Of a DNA stretch of 64,000 nucleotides, positions 34,620-43,793 are shown piece after piece. Position 1 is the first letter of the stretch; every line of letters begins with the position of its first letter. Made by a program: the position numbers and the translations under genes. This stretch comes from JAGPUQ01 sp050179115. GTDB lineage: Bacteria; Pseudomonadota; Gammaproteobacteria; Pseudomonadales; Porticoccaceae. The DNA lies in NCBI GenBank assembly GCA_050179115.1, contig JBFXFL010000004.1:1-64000 (forward strand), read 5' to 3'. A model generated the notes under the pieces. It searched no databases and was not told where the DNA came from. It saw only the letters and a list, made by a program, of their open reading frames with translations.

Positions 34620-34901
34620 TCAGCTGTAGGTGCAGAAATAAGCGGTCGCCGCCGTCACCTTGACTTTGAAGGTCTGTTGCGCCGCCACCTCGAACACCTC
34701 GCCGGTATTGTAGGTCTGCCATTCATCGCTGCCGGGCAGCTGGATGCGCATGGCGCCGCTGATGATCGTCATGGTCTCGTGCTGGCTGGTGCTGAAGTCG
34801 TAATCGCCGGCTTCCATCACACCCACCGTCGCCGGCAGCGCCCGCGTCTGAAACCCGATGGATTTGACCTTGCCGGCGAAGTATTCGTTGACCTGTAACA
34901 T
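34620..34901 (-). CDS. ppnP: Pyrimidine/purine nucleoside phosphorylase (DUF1255)
   Basis: A 93-residue single-domain cupin that phosphorolyses diverse nucleosides. The sequence contains YFAGKVKSIGF, GVMEAGDYDFSTSQHE and PGSDEWQTYNTGEVFEV, matching the PpnP (YaiE) family over its full length. Stand-alone, between the SDR gene and the FKBP-type isomerase gene. Confidence 0.92.
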   Translation of the reverse strand: MLQVNEYFAGKVKSIGFQTRALPATVGVMEAGDYDFSTSQHETMTIISGAMRIQLPGSDEWQTYNTGEVFEVAAQQTFKVKVTAATAYFCTYS

Positions 34902-34959
34902 GAACCGCTCCTGTGTTGACTACCGCGTCCGCTTCGCCCTGTAGCGTGTCTTTAATAGC

Positions 34960-35442
34960 TCAGTGCTGGTGTCCGCCGGCGCCATGAACATGGCCGTGGG
35001 CGAGCTCTTCGGCGGTCGCATCCCGCACCGAGAGTACTTCGATATCGAATACCAGACCCTTGCCGGCGAGCGGGTGGTTCAGGTCGACATCAACATTGAA
35101 TTTACCCACCTTGACGAGAACTGCACGACGCATGCCACCCTCGCCACGGATTCCCACCACCATGCCCGGCGTCAGCTTGCCGGGCGCGCTCAGCTGCTTG
35201 ATGGGGACCCGCTTGATGGATCCTTCACGGCGCGGCCCATAGGCCTGGTCCGGAGTGAGGGTAACCCGGAAGCTGTCGCCCGCGACCCGGCCCGCCAGCG
35301 CCGACTCCAGCGCCGGCAACAGATTGCGATGGCCGTGCAAATAGGCCTGACCCGGGCCCTTGCGGCTGGTCTCGACCTGAACACCACTGTCGTCGCTCAG
35401 GGTGTAGTGAAAGATAACCGCCTTGTTGTGCTCGATCTGCAT
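34960..35442 (-). CDS. FKBP-type peptidyl-prolyl isomerase, SlyD-like
   Basis: A 160-residue cytosolic prolyl isomerase and likely chaperone. VIFHYTLSDDSGVQVETS, the inserted flap between YGPRREGSI and KVGKFNVDVDLNHPLAGKGLVF, are the SlyD/FkpB family layout. The C-terminus HGHVHGAGGHQH is a short histidine-rich tail that could bind nickel or zinc, shorter than that of E. coli SlyD. Confidence 0.88.
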   Translation of the reverse strand: MQIEHNKAVIFHYTLSDDSGVQVETSRKGPGQAYLHGHRNLLPALESALAGRVAGDSFRVTLTPDQAYGPRREGSIKRVPIKQLSAPGKLTPGMVVGIRGEGGMRRAVLVKVGKFNVDVDLNHPLAGKGLVFDIEVLSVRDATAEELAHGHVHGAGGHQH

Positions 35443-35597
35443 GCTGACTACGCCATGGCGCCCGGATGGCCGGCACCGGACCGGGCGCGCATTTTAGTAC
35501 AGGTGCAACTACCGGAGGAATGACCTTTCACTGCATGGCAACGCGACTCTCGACTTCCGGGTCCCGGTGATGGCCGACGCCGCTCCGGCGGCACCGG

Positions 35598-36035
35598 CTA
35601 GACCTCCAGCAGCAAGGTCACCGGACCATCGTTGACCAGCTCGACCTGCATATCGGCGCCGAACACGCCACAGGCGACCGGCGCGTGGCGCGCCCGCGCC
35701 TTCGCAATGAAATGATCGTAGAGCCGCTCGGCCTGCTCCGGTGGGGCGGCGGGCGTGAAACTCGGCCGCAGACCCTTGCGGGTGTCGGCCATCAGGGTGA
35801 ACTGGGAGACGATCAGCAGACCACCGCCGCTATCGGCAAGGCTGAGATTCATGCGCCCCTGCCCATCGGGAAACAGCCGGTAGCGCAGTACCCGCTCCAG
35901 CAGGGTATCGGCACTGGCGACGGTATCCGTGTGGGCAATGCCGAGCAATAACAGCACTCCCTGCTGGATGGCGCCCACTTGGACGCCGTCGACGGCAACG
36001 GCGGCGCGACGCACCCGCTGCAGCAGACCGCGCAC
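35598..36035 (-). CDS. dtd: D-aminoacyl-tRNA deacylase
   Basis: Removes D-amino acids mischarged onto tRNA. The 145-residue protein has the two conserved motifs SQFTLMADTRKGLRPSF and NDGPVT that form the active site of the Dtd dimer, and the usual start MRGLLQRVRRAAV. It follows pip by one base, the same pair as in Pseudomonas. Confidence 0.95.
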   Translation of the reverse strand: MRGLLQRVRRAAVAVDGVQVGAIQQGVLLLLGIAHTDTVASADTLLERVLRYRLFPDGQGRMNLSLADSGGGLLIVSQFTLMADTRKGLRPSFTPAAPPEQAERLYDHFIAKARARHAPVACGVFGADMQVELVNDGPVTLLLEV

Positions 36036-36036
36036 G

Positions 36037-36996
36037 CTAGAATTTTCCGGCGAGCTCGCCCGCGAAGCGGTCGGTGGCGCGAATCAACGCATCGAGGGTG
36101 CCGGGCTCGCTGGAGGCGTGTCCGGCATCGCGGACGATATCCAGCTCCGCATGGGGCAGGGCTTGCTGAAGTGTGAACGCCTGATCCACCGGACAGACCA
36201 TATCGTAGCGGCCATGCACGATCACGGTGGGAATGTTCGCCAGACGGTGTGCGTCGCGGCAAATCTGGTTTTCGGCGATGAAGGCATCGTTGACGAAGTA
36301 GTGCGCCTCGATGCGCGCCATGGCGAGCGCGACCTGGGGACTGCCAAAGCGCGCCACGACATGGCCATTGGGTTCATGAGTGGCACAGCGCGCCTCCCAG
36401 GAAGCCCAGGCCTTGGCGGCGGCCATGCGGGTGATGTCGTTATCCCCGGTGAGGCGTCGATGGTAGGCGTGCAGCAGATCCTGGTGTTCTTCCGGGGGAA
36501 TCTGGCCGATGAAATCCTGCCAGTAATCGGGAAAGATGCAGCTCGCGCCGTATCGATAAAACCAGTCGATGTCGGTCTTGCGACACAGGAAAATACCGCG
36601 CAGGACCAGACCCAGGACCCGCTCCGGATGGGCTTGGGCATAGAGAAGGCTGAGGGTCGAACCCCAGGAACCGCCGAACAGCAGCCAGCGTTCGACACCG
36701 AGCTTTGCGCGCAGCGTCTCCATGTCGGCCAGCAAATGCGCGGTGGTGTTGTCATTGAGATCGGCATGGGGCCGCGAACGACCGGCACCGCGCTGATCGA
36801 ACAGAATGATGCGGTACTTTTCCGGATCGAAAAAACGCCGATCCTGTTCGCTGCATCCAGCGCCCGGTCCACCGTGGACGAACAGCACCGGAATACCCTC
36901 GGGGATCCCGCATTCTTCAACATAGAGCGCGTGCCCGCCGGCAACATCGACACGATGACTGGCGTAGGGACGAATGGCCGGATAAAACTGCCGCAT
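36037..36996 (-). CDS. pip: Proline iminopeptidase
   Basis: Cleaves N-terminal proline from peptides. The 319-residue alpha/beta hydrolase (peptidase family S33) has VLFVHGGPGAGC, the nucleophile elbow GGSWGS near residue 112, the catalytic aspartate in HGRYDMVCP and histidine in RDAGHASSEP. Cotranscribed with dtd. Confidence 0.94.
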   Translation of the reverse strand: MRQFYPAIRPYASHRVDVAGGHALYVEECGIPEGIPVLFVHGGPGAGCSEQDRRFFDPEKYRIILFDQRGAGRSRPHADLNDNTTAHLLADMETLRAKLGVERWLLFGGSWGSTLSLLYAQAHPERVLGLVLRGIFLCRKTDIDWFYRYGASCIFPDYWQDFIGQIPPEEHQDLLHAYHRRLTGDNDITRMAAAKAWASWEARCATHEPNGHVVARFGSPQVALAMARIEAHYFVNDAFIAENQICRDAHRLANIPTVIVHGRYDMVCPVDQAFTLQQALPHAELDIVRDAGHASSEPGTLDALIRATDRFAGELAGKF

Positions 36997-37236
36997 GCGC
37001 GAGAACAGGTTCTTGCTCGGGGAGCGGCTAACCTAAGGGAAGCCCCCGCGAAAGGCAACCGGAATCTCCCCCATCCCGCCCGCGAGCGCGGTCGACCACC
37101 CGCACCCGCGCTGGATCAGCCTGCCTTGCCGCAGTGCCTGCGCAGCGTCATCACCCGGCTCAAGGTAGATATCGACGATCTTGAACGCAACCGGCAGAAG
37201 ATCGCGGCGGCACTTGAATCATTGCCGGGGGGCGGG

Positions 37237-37812
37237 TCAGTGCGGGCCGGGATACCGCCCGGCGCGGGTGAGCGCGTAATCCTGCCCCAGGCTGTAAAGC
37301 CCAAGACCAATGAACGCCAGCAGAAAGCGGCCTTCCATCACCGCGCCGTAGTGCCCGCCCGGGAACGGCGAGAGGTCGGCAACAAAAATCAACGCCAGCA
37401 GGGCGACCATCAGCGCCCACAGCACCGCGCCCCAAAAATAGCCCAGCAGGTAGAGCAGTCCGGGCGTGAAGGCAAGGCACCAGTACAGACCGGTTTGTGC
37501 GACACCTCCGTGCAGCACGAGCACGAAGAACAATCCCAGGATTGGCACGACGAAATACCACTTGGCGCCCGTGTGATACCCGACCACCTGGGCCACCGCC
37601 AGACCCGCGAAGGAGACGGCGGAGCAAGTGAAGAGCACCCCGGCCAACAGCAGGTCCGCGCGGAAGAAGTCCAGCAGGCCCATCACCAGACTGAAGATTC
37701 CGAACAGCGCCAATCCCCAGGTAACCAGGCCCGTTGAGCGCCACAGCCCCAGTTGTGCATCAAAATAAAAGTCGTGCCGGTTGTTGCCGTTTGCTTCATC
37801 CATGATGGCCAT
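37237..37812 (-). CDS. Six-helix membrane protein resembling a sensor input domain
   Basis: A 191-residue protein with six membrane helices arranged in pairs (residues 28-45, 53-75, 83-100, 105-122, 124-144, 163-180). The GYHTGAKWYFVVPILGLFF and TGLYWCLAFTPGLLYLLGYF pattern resembles membrane input domains of diguanylate cyclases, but no GGDEF, EAL or histidine kinase domain follows. The 240 bases downstream to pip hold no support for a missing signalling domain. Stand-alone function unknown. Confidence 0.6.
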   Translation of the reverse strand: MAIMDEANGNNRHDFYFDAQLGLWRSTGLVTWGLALFGIFSLVMGLLDFFRADLLLAGVLFTCSAVSFAGLAVAQVVGYHTGAKWYFVVPILGLFFVLVLHGGVAQTGLYWCLAFTPGLLYLLGYFWGAVLWALMVALLALIFVADLSPFPGGHYGAVMEGRFLLAFIGLGLYSLGQDYALTRAGRYPGPH

Positions 37813-37909
37813 CCGTGACTTGGTTCACAAAACCATATGCCTCGACCGGGAAGTCGGCAACTTTACCCGACCAGCGGCACCCACTCACCGACCGGCGGTA
37901 ACCCGATGA

Positions 37910-39727
37910 TCAGGAGGCCGCTTTGCCGCGCTTGCGGTCCTGCTCCCGCAACAGTTTCTTGCGCAAGCGGATATGGTGCGGCGTCACCTCGACCAACTCG
38001 TCCTCGGCGATGAATTCCAGCGCCTGCTCCAGCGTAAACCGGATCGGCGGCGTCAGGACCAAGGCTTCATCGGTGCCGGCAGCGCGGATGTTGGTGAGCT
38101 GCTTGCCTTTGGTGGGGTTCACGGGCAAATCATTGCCGCGCGAATGAATGCCGATCAACTGGCCTTCGTACACATCCTCGCCGTGCCCCAAAAACAGACG
38201 CCCGCGCTCTTGCAGGTTGTACAGGGCATACGCGAGCGTCTTGCCGCGAATCATGGAAACCAGCACTCCGTTCTGGCGCACTCCCGCCACACCGGGCTTG
38301 ATCCGGTCATAGCGGTCGAAGGTGCTGGTGAGGATGCCGCTGCCCGAGGTCAGGGTGAGAAACTCGTTGCGAAACCCGATCATGCCCCGCGACGGCACCC
38401 GGTACTCCAGCCGCACGCGGCCACGGCCGTCGAGGACCATGTCGAGCAGATCGCCCTTGCGGCGCCCCATTTCCTCCATCACGGCCCCCTGGTGGGTCTC
38501 CTCGACATCGGCGACCACAATCTCGAACGGCTCAAGAATTTCGCCGTCGACTTCCTTCTGGATCACTTCCGGCCGGGAAACGCCGAGCTCGTAGCCTTCA
38601 CGGCGCATGGTCTCGATCAGCACCGCAAGGTGCAGCTCGCCGCGTCCCGACACCCGAAAGCGATCCGGGGTATCACCGGGCTCGACGCGCAAGGCGACGT
38701 TGTGGATCAGTTCCTGCTCCAGGCGTTCGCCGATATTGCGCGAGGTGACGTACTTGCCATCCAGGCCGGCGAACGGAGAATCGTTGACCTGAAACGTCAT
38801 GCTGACGGTGGGCTCATCGACCGCCAGGGGCTTCAGCGGTTCCACACAGCCCGGATCGCACAGGGTGTCGGAAATCCCGAGCCCCTCGATTCCGGTGATG
38901 CAAACGATGTCGCCGGCGGTGGCGCGATCCGTATCGACGCGCGCCAACCCCAGATATCCCTTTACCTCGAGGATGCGGGCGCGCCGCTGGCCGCCTTCCG
39001 CCGCCGCGACGATCACGGACTGTCCCGGCACCAGCACGCCGCGGGCGATGCGCCCGATGCCGATAACCCCGACGTAACTGTCGTAGTCGAGCGCGGAGAT
39101 CTGCATCTGGAACGGCCCGGCCTCATCCACGACGGGGGCCGGCACACGCTCCGTGATCATTTCGAACAGGGGCGTCATGTCAGGCGCCATGTGGTTGTAG
39201 TCCAGGCCGGCGATCCCGGTGAGCGCGGAGGTATAAATCACCGGAAAATCGAGCTGCTCTTCGGTGGCGCCGAGGCGGTGAAACAGGTCGAACACCTGGT
39301 CCACCACCCAGTCCGGACGCGCGCCGGGGCGGTCGATCTTGTTCACTACCAGGATGGGCTTGAGGCCGCTGGCGAACGCCTTGGCGGTCACAAACCGGGT
39401 CTGCGGCATGGGGCCGTCGACGGCATCCACCAACAGCAGCACCGAGTCGACCATCGACAGCACCCGCTCCACCTCGCCGCCGAAATCGGCGTGGCCCGGG
39501 GTATCGACAATGTTGATGCGGTAATCACGCCACTGGATGGCGGTATTCTTGGCGAGGATGGTGATGCCCCGCTCGCGCTCCTGGTCGTTGGAGTCCATCA
39601 GGCGCTCGGCGCCCTGGCTCTTGCGATCCAGGGTCCCGGACTGCTGAAGCAGCCGATCGACCAGCGTGGTCTTGCCATGGTCGACATGGGCGACGATGGC
39701 AATGTTGCGCAGCTTGCTGACCGACAT
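37910..39727 (-). CDS. typA: Ribosome-associated GTPase TypA/BipA
   Basis: Translational GTPase that aids 50S ribosome assembly under stress and cold. The 605-residue protein starts MSVSKLRNIAIVAHVDHGKTTLVDRLL, with G-domain motifs DSNDQERERGITI, DTPGHADFGGEV and NKIDRPGAR, EF-G-like domains and the TypA C-terminal domain (IGIHSRGNDLPVNP, TNIRAAGTDEAL). The typA-thiI-glnA order is that of Pseudomonas. Confidence 0.97.
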   Translation of the reverse strand: MSVSKLRNIAIVAHVDHGKTTLVDRLLQQSGTLDRKSQGAERLMDSNDQERERGITILAKNTAIQWRDYRINIVDTPGHADFGGEVERVLSMVDSVLLLVDAVDGPMPQTRFVTAKAFASGLKPILVVNKIDRPGARPDWVVDQVFDLFHRLGATEEQLDFPVIYTSALTGIAGLDYNHMAPDMTPLFEMITERVPAPVVDEAGPFQMQISALDYDSYVGVIGIGRIARGVLVPGQSVIVAAAEGGQRRARILEVKGYLGLARVDTDRATAGDIVCITGIEGLGISDTLCDPGCVEPLKPLAVDEPTVSMTFQVNDSPFAGLDGKYVTSRNIGERLEQELIHNVALRVEPGDTPDRFRVSGRGELHLAVLIETMRREGYELGVSRPEVIQKEVDGEILEPFEIVVADVEETHQGAVMEEMGRRKGDLLDMVLDGRGRVRLEYRVPSRGMIGFRNEFLTLTSGSGILTSTFDRYDRIKPGVAGVRQNGVLVSMIRGKTLAYALYNLQERGRLFLGHGEDVYEGQLIGIHSRGNDLPVNPTKGKQLTNIRAAGTDEALVLTPPIRFTLEQALEFIAEDELVEVTPHHIRLRKKLLREQDRKRGKAAS

Positions 39728-39800
39728 GGAGGTATACCGGGAAAAGGGGCGCGCATTATACGCGTACGCGCCTTACCGGAGAATGACTGCGAGCGACGCC

Positions 39801-41252
39801 TCAGGGCCGGTAGACGGCGACGCGGCTAAAGCCGCGCTCGACGAGCAGCTCGGCGTGCAGACGGCTCATCACTCCCTTGTCGCAATACAGCAGATAGGGT
39901 GTCTCCGGCGACACCTGGGCAAAGAATTGCTGCAACCGGTAAAAGGGCACCACTTCGACCGGGACACTGCCCGCACGCAACGGGCGGTCGGCGCTCTGAT
40001 CCGGATGGCGGACATCCAGAATGGTGACACCCGGCTGCGGCGCCTGAAAGGTTTCCACCGCTATGTGGCCGACCGCGCCCTCCATCACCGACTCGATGTC
40101 TTCTTCCGTACGCTCGGCGATCGCTCGCTCCAGGATGGCGAAGTCGAACCGGGCTTCGGCCTGCTCCACGCGGTCGCGGCGGGCATGGGTGGTCGGCTTC
40201 ACCGAGATCACCCCGCAGTATTCCGGCATGCAGGCCGCGAAGGGCTCGGTGCCGATGGCGCGGGCAATCCCGATGATGTCCTGCTTGTCCATGGCAAGCA
40301 GCGGTCGCAGCACCAGCATGTCGGTGACCGCGTCGATCACCGCAAGATTGGGCAGGGTCTGGCTGGACACCTGCGCAATGCTTTCACCGGTGACCAAGGC
40401 GTCGACCCCCCAGGCACGGGCAACCGCCGTGGCCGCGCGCAACATCATGCGCTTGAGCACCACGCCCATTTGCGAGTCGTCCACCTGCTCCAGTATCTCG
40501 GCCACCACGCCCTCGAATGGCACGCTGATGAACTTGACGCTGTGGCTCGCACCGTATTTTTCCCAGAGGAAGTGCGCGACCTCCTTGACGCCGAGCGCGT
40601 GGGCGCGACCGCCCAGATTGAAAAAGCAGAAGTGGGTACGCAGACCCCGCCGCAACAACAGGTAACTGGCGACCGTGGAATCGAACCCCCCTGACATGAG
40701 CGCCAGCACCGGCGGCTGCTCACCCAGGGGAAACCCGCCGATCCCGGCCTGCCGCGATTCGATGACATAGAGCTGGTCCGCCACTATTTCGAGACGGACG
40801 GTGATCTCGGGATGATCCAGCGACACCGACGCACCTTCCGCCCGCGCCAGGAGTCTGCCGCCAACTTCCCGCTCGACCTGGGGCGACGTGAACGCATGGC
40901 GCCCGGTGCGTTTGACACGCACGACGAACCGTCGCCCCGTCAGGGATGCACCATGACAGCGCCAGGCGTGCTCCGCCATGTCGTCGAAATCGCCAAGCGG
41001 GTACCGCTCAACCTTGGCAAAGCTGGCGATCCCCGGGGTTCGCGCCAGCAGGTCGGCGATCCGGTGAACGTCCGCCGGCGTCCGCCCCGCGCCGCTGAGC
41101 TCCAGCCGGTCCCAGTCGCCCGCAAGGGTCACTCCAGCGGTAATGGGCGCAATCAGTGTGCGCAGATTACGGCGCAGCTGCCGAATCAGGCGCCGACGCA
41201 CGGGCGCGCTCTTGATGATGATCTCGGGGGACACTTTGACGACAAAATGCAT
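39801..41252 (-). CDS. thiI: tRNA 4-thiouridine synthase with rhodanese domain
   Basis: Sulfurates uridine 8 of tRNA and can donate sulfur for thiazole synthesis. The 483-residue protein has the THUMP region, the PP-loop ALMSGGFDSTVASYLL near residue 180, RAWGVDALVTGESIAQVSSQT and PEYCGVISVKPT with one relay cysteine. A C-terminal rhodanese domain carries the catalytic cysteine in LLYCDKGVMSRLHAEL. It is divergent from glnA. Confidence 0.95.
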   Translation of the reverse strand: MHFVVKVSPEIIIKSAPVRRRLIRQLRRNLRTLIAPITAGVTLAGDWDRLELSGAGRTPADVHRIADLLARTPGIASFAKVERYPLGDFDDMAEHAWRCHGASLTGRRFVVRVKRTGRHAFTSPQVEREVGGRLLARAEGASVSLDHPEITVRLEIVADQLYVIESRQAGIGGFPLGEQPPVLALMSGGFDSTVASYLLLRRGLRTHFCFFNLGGRAHALGVKEVAHFLWEKYGASHSVKFISVPFEGVVAEILEQVDDSQMGVVLKRMMLRAATAVARAWGVDALVTGESIAQVSSQTLPNLAVIDAVTDMLVLRPLLAMDKQDIIGIARAIGTEPFAACMPEYCGVISVKPTTHARRDRVEQAEARFDFAILERAIAERTEEDIESVMEGAVGHIAVETFQAPQPGVTILDVRHPDQSADRPLRAGSVPVEVVPFYRLQQFFAQVSPETPYLLYCDKGVMSRLHAELLVERGFSRVAVYRP

Positions 41253-41352
41253 CGCGGAACGGACAGCGGCAGCGGAGAAGGCGGCCAGTATAGGGGTTGC
41301 GCTGGGGGTTCCCAGGGGGATTCACCACCGGAACCACCGGCGCACCGCCATA

Positions 41353-41399
41353 CGCACCACTGCAGGGCGAAAATCGGTATGGGGCACCGAAACAGGGCA
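41353..41399 (+). promoter_or_regulatory. Pair of NtrC-like sites upstream of glnA
   Basis: CGCACCACTGCAGGGCG (41353-41369) and GGCACCGAAACAGGGCA (41383-41399) share GCACC-N5-AGGGC and are exactly 30 bp apart, three helical turns. They are imperfect against the TGCACC-N5-GGTGCA NtrC consensus and lie about 160-190 bases before the likely transcription start. The 391-base gap thiI-glnA holds these, the sigma-54 promoter and no gene. Confidence 0.45.
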
Positions 41400-41526
41400 C
41401 CGTGCGCCACCGCGGGCAGATTCCTCGCGGGCATCTTCGCTGCTATAGTCCGCGCCTGCAACGACCGGCGGGCAATCGTCCCGATGCCGCTGGAGCGCCT
41501 GCCGGGGACACCCGGCAGACACTTAA

Positions 41527-41542
41527 TGGCACATGTTTTGCT
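41527..41542 (+). promoter_or_regulatory. Sigma-54 promoter of glnA
   Basis: TGGCAC (41527-41532), five bases, then TTGCT (41538-41542): a full match to the -24/-12 elements of RpoN promoters. The start site would be near 41553, about 90 bases before the glnA ATG. Fits nitrogen-limited activation by NtrC. Confidence 0.9.
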
Positions 41543-41643
41543 GAGTCATTTTGCTGAATTGTGCCTGCCTTATGTCGCTTCGGCACGGACTGCCGGCGCG
41601 GCCCCTTGCCATCACTACAGAAAGATCCCTTTGGAGGAGCAGA

Positions 41644-43047
41644 ATGTCAAAGACGTTGGAGTTGATCAAAGAAAGCGAAGCGCGCTGGATTGATCTCCGT
41701 TTCACCGATACCAAGGGCAAGGAACATCACGTTTCCCTCCCGTCCACCGAGGTCAACGACAGCTTCTTCGAAGACGGCAAAATGTTCGATGGCTCGTCCA
41801 TCTCCGGATGGAAAGGCATCAACGAGTCCGACATGGTGCTGATGCCCGATGACAGCACCGCGATCCTGGATCCATTCACCGACGATGCCACCGTCATTAT
41901 CCGCTGCAACATCGTGGAACCCACTACCATGCTGGGCTACAACCGCGACCCGCGCTCCATCGCCGATCGCGCGCAGGAATACATGCGCGCCACCGGCATC
42001 GCGGATTCGGTTTTGTTCGGACCCGAACCCGAATTTTTCGTTTTCGACGAAGTGAAATGGGGCGCCAGCATGAGCGGCGCCTTTTACAAAATCGCCTCGG
42101 AAGAAGCCGCCTGGGCGTCTGAACACGACTTCCCGACCGGCAATCGCGGCCATCGCCCCGGCGTCAAGGGCGGTTATTTCCCGGTACCGCCGGTGGATAC
42201 CCTGCACGACCTGCGCGCCGCCATGTGCGATGCCATGACCAGCATGGGCCTGGTGGTGGAAGTGCATCACCACGAAGTCGCCACCGCCGGCCAATGCGAG
42301 ATCGGCGTAGGGCCAAATACCCTGACCAAGAAGGCCGATGAAGTCCAGATCCTGAAGTACTGCGTCCACAACGTGGCCCACGCCTACGGCAAGACCGCGA
42401 CCTTCATGCCCAAGCCGCTGGTCGGCGACAACGGCTCCGGGATGCACTGCCACCAGTCGCTGTCGAAGAACGGCAAGAACATCTTTACCGGCGACGTGTA
42501 TGCAGGTCTGTCGGAAACGGCCCTGTTCTACATCGGCGGGGTCATCAAACACGCGCGCGCCATCAATGCGTTCAGCAACCCGGCCACAAATTCCTACAAG
42601 CGTCTGGTGCCCGGCTACGAAGCGCCGGTGATGCTTGCCTACTCCGCGCGCAACCGCTCTGCCTCGATCCGGATTCCGTTTGTCGCCAATCCCAAGGCGC
42701 GTCGCATTGAAGTACGCTTCCCGGACCCGGTAGCCAACCCTTACCTGGCCTTCACCGCACTGCTGATGGCCGGCCTCGACGGGATCAAGAACAAGATTCA
42801 TCCCGGTGACGCCGCCGACAAGGACCTGTACGACCTGCCCCCCGAAGAAGCCAAGGCGATTCCCACCGTGTGCGGCTCGCTGGAGCAGGCGCTTGCGGCG
42901 CTCGACGCCGACCGCGCGTTCCTGACCGTCGGTGGCGTCATGGACGACGACATGATCGATGCCTACCTCGAGCTCAAGCAGATGGAAGTGGATCGCCTGC
43001 GCATGACCACCCACCCGGTGGAATTCGACATGTATTTCAGCGCCTGA
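41644..43047 (+). CDS. glnA: Glutamine synthetase type I
   Basis: Makes glutamine from glutamate and ammonia, the main ammonia assimilation step. The 467-residue protein starts MSKTLELIKESEARWIDLRF, has DGSSISGWKGINESDM, GPEPEFFVFDEV, the ATP loop KPLVGDNGSGMHCHQS and the adenylylation tyrosine in DKDLYDLPPEE. TTGGAGGAG lies before the ATG at 41644; the longer frame upstream is not supported. Expression is from the sigma-54 promoter above, and an intrinsic terminator follows. Confidence 0.97.
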   Translation: MSKTLELIKESEARWIDLRFTDTKGKEHHVSLPSTEVNDSFFEDGKMFDGSSISGWKGINESDMVLMPDDSTAILDPFTDDATVIIRCNIVEPTTMLGYNRDPRSIADRAQEYMRATGIADSVLFGPEPEFFVFDEVKWGASMSGAFYKIASEEAAWASEHDFPTGNRGHRPGVKGGYFPVPPVDTLHDLRAAMCDAMTSMGLVVEVHHHEVATAGQCEIGVGPNTLTKKADEVQILKYCVHNVAHAYGKTATFMPKPLVGDNGSGMHCHQSLSKNGKNIFTGDVYAGLSETALFYIGGVIKHARAINAFSNPATNSYKRLVPGYEAPVMLAYSARNRSASIRIPFVANPKARRIEVRFPDPVANPYLAFTALLMAGLDGIKNKIHPGDAADKDLYDLPPEEAKAIPTVCGSLEQALAALDADRAFLTVGGVMDDDMIDAYLELKQMEVDRLRMTTHPVEFDMYFSA

Positions 43048-43084
43048 GGTAGCAATCGACAGCAGTCATACAACGCTTGAAAAG

Positions 43085-43112
43085 GCCCGGCTACCCTGCC
43101 GGGCTTTTTTTT
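43085..43112 (+). terminator. Intrinsic terminator of glnA
   Basis: GCCCGGC (43085-43091) pairs with GCCGGGC (43098-43104), followed by eight Ts to 43112. It separates glnA from the DUF4124-ntrBC genes. Confidence 0.92.
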
Positions 43113-43164
43113 CGGACTATAATCAGGCTCGACCTCATCCTGTCCAAGCAGGGGGTACGGGACC

Positions 43165-43764
43165 ATGACTCCTCACGCGCCAGCAGCCCCCGGGGTCGGA
43201 CGCCGCCCCGACACCACCAATGCCCTGCGCCGGATCGCCATGATCTGTTGCGCGATTCTGAGTTGCACTACGCTCGCCGCCGGCGCTGATCAGACCATCT
43301 ATCGTGTCATCGACGCGCAAGGGAAGGTGTCCTACACCGACATGCCACCCAAGGATGGCTCCGCCGAGCCGATCATCCTCAAGGAGGTAAACACGCAGCC
43401 CGCCATGGATACACGGAAGACCGATGCGCCCGCGGCGGAGTCGGCGGTAACCTACACGCGGAGTGAGATCACCAGCCCCGCCAACGACAGCACGATTCCG
43501 CCGGGGCAGCTCAACGTCGGGGTGCAGCTGCACCTGGAGCCCGCATTGCAACCCGGCCACAGGGTCCAGTTTTACCTTGACGATCAGCCCCAGGGGCCGG
43601 CGGCGGCCGCCACCGCCATCACGCTGGGCGACCTTTATCGGGGCAGCAGAACAATTTACGCAACCGTTGTCGACGCCAACGGCGCCCGGGTGGCGCAGAG
43701 CAACAGCGTAGTAATCCATGTCAAACGCCGCTCCGTGAAGAGGCCCTCCTCCCTGAACCGCTGA
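43165..43764 (+). CDS. DUF4124 domain protein
   Basis: A 199-residue exported protein. After a hydrophobic signal (about residues 25-41, MICCAILSCTTLAAGADQ) comes a short DUF4124 domain, IYRVIDAQGKVSYTDMPP, and then a beta-rich region with ITSPANDSTIPPGQLNV and YLDDQPQG that resembles a carbohydrate- or Ig-like fold. Relatives occupy the same position between glnA and ntrB in Pseudomonas. Function unknown. ATG at 43240 is an alternative start. Confidence 0.78.
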   Translation: MTPHAPAAPGVGRRPDTTNALRRIAMICCAILSCTTLAAGADQTIYRVIDAQGKVSYTDMPPKDGSAEPIILKEVNTQPAMDTRKTDAPAAESAVTYTRSEITSPANDSTIPPGQLNVGVQLHLEPALQPGHRVQFYLDDQPQGPAAAATAITLGDLYRGSRTIYATVVDANGARVAQSNSVVIHVKRRSVKRPSSLNR

Positions 43765-43776
43765 CCCGCCGCATGC

Positions 43777-43793
43777 CGCACCGGCCTGGTGCG
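43777..43793. promoter_or_regulatory. NtrC binding-site-like dyad upstream of ntrB
   Basis: CGCACC-GGCCT-GGTGCG is a perfect 12-base dyad with the 5-base spacing of NtrC sites and differs from TGCACC-N5-GGTGCA only at the outermost base of each arm. It lies 111 bases before ntrB, in the gap after the DUF4124 gene, where it could repress or tune ntrBC. It can also form a small RNA hairpin. Confidence 0.6.

Noticed and set aside
37105..37240. Helix-like plus-strand peptide between pip and the six-helix gene (LKVDIDDLERNRQKIAAALE)
   Set aside because: It looks coding-like but has no start codon and no stop before entering antisense of the next gene, so I cannot support a small gene.
35929..37737. 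602-codon plus-strand reading frame
   Set aside because: It is antisense to dtd, pip and the six-helix protein gene, all of which are clearly real; its composition reflects GC-rich third positions.
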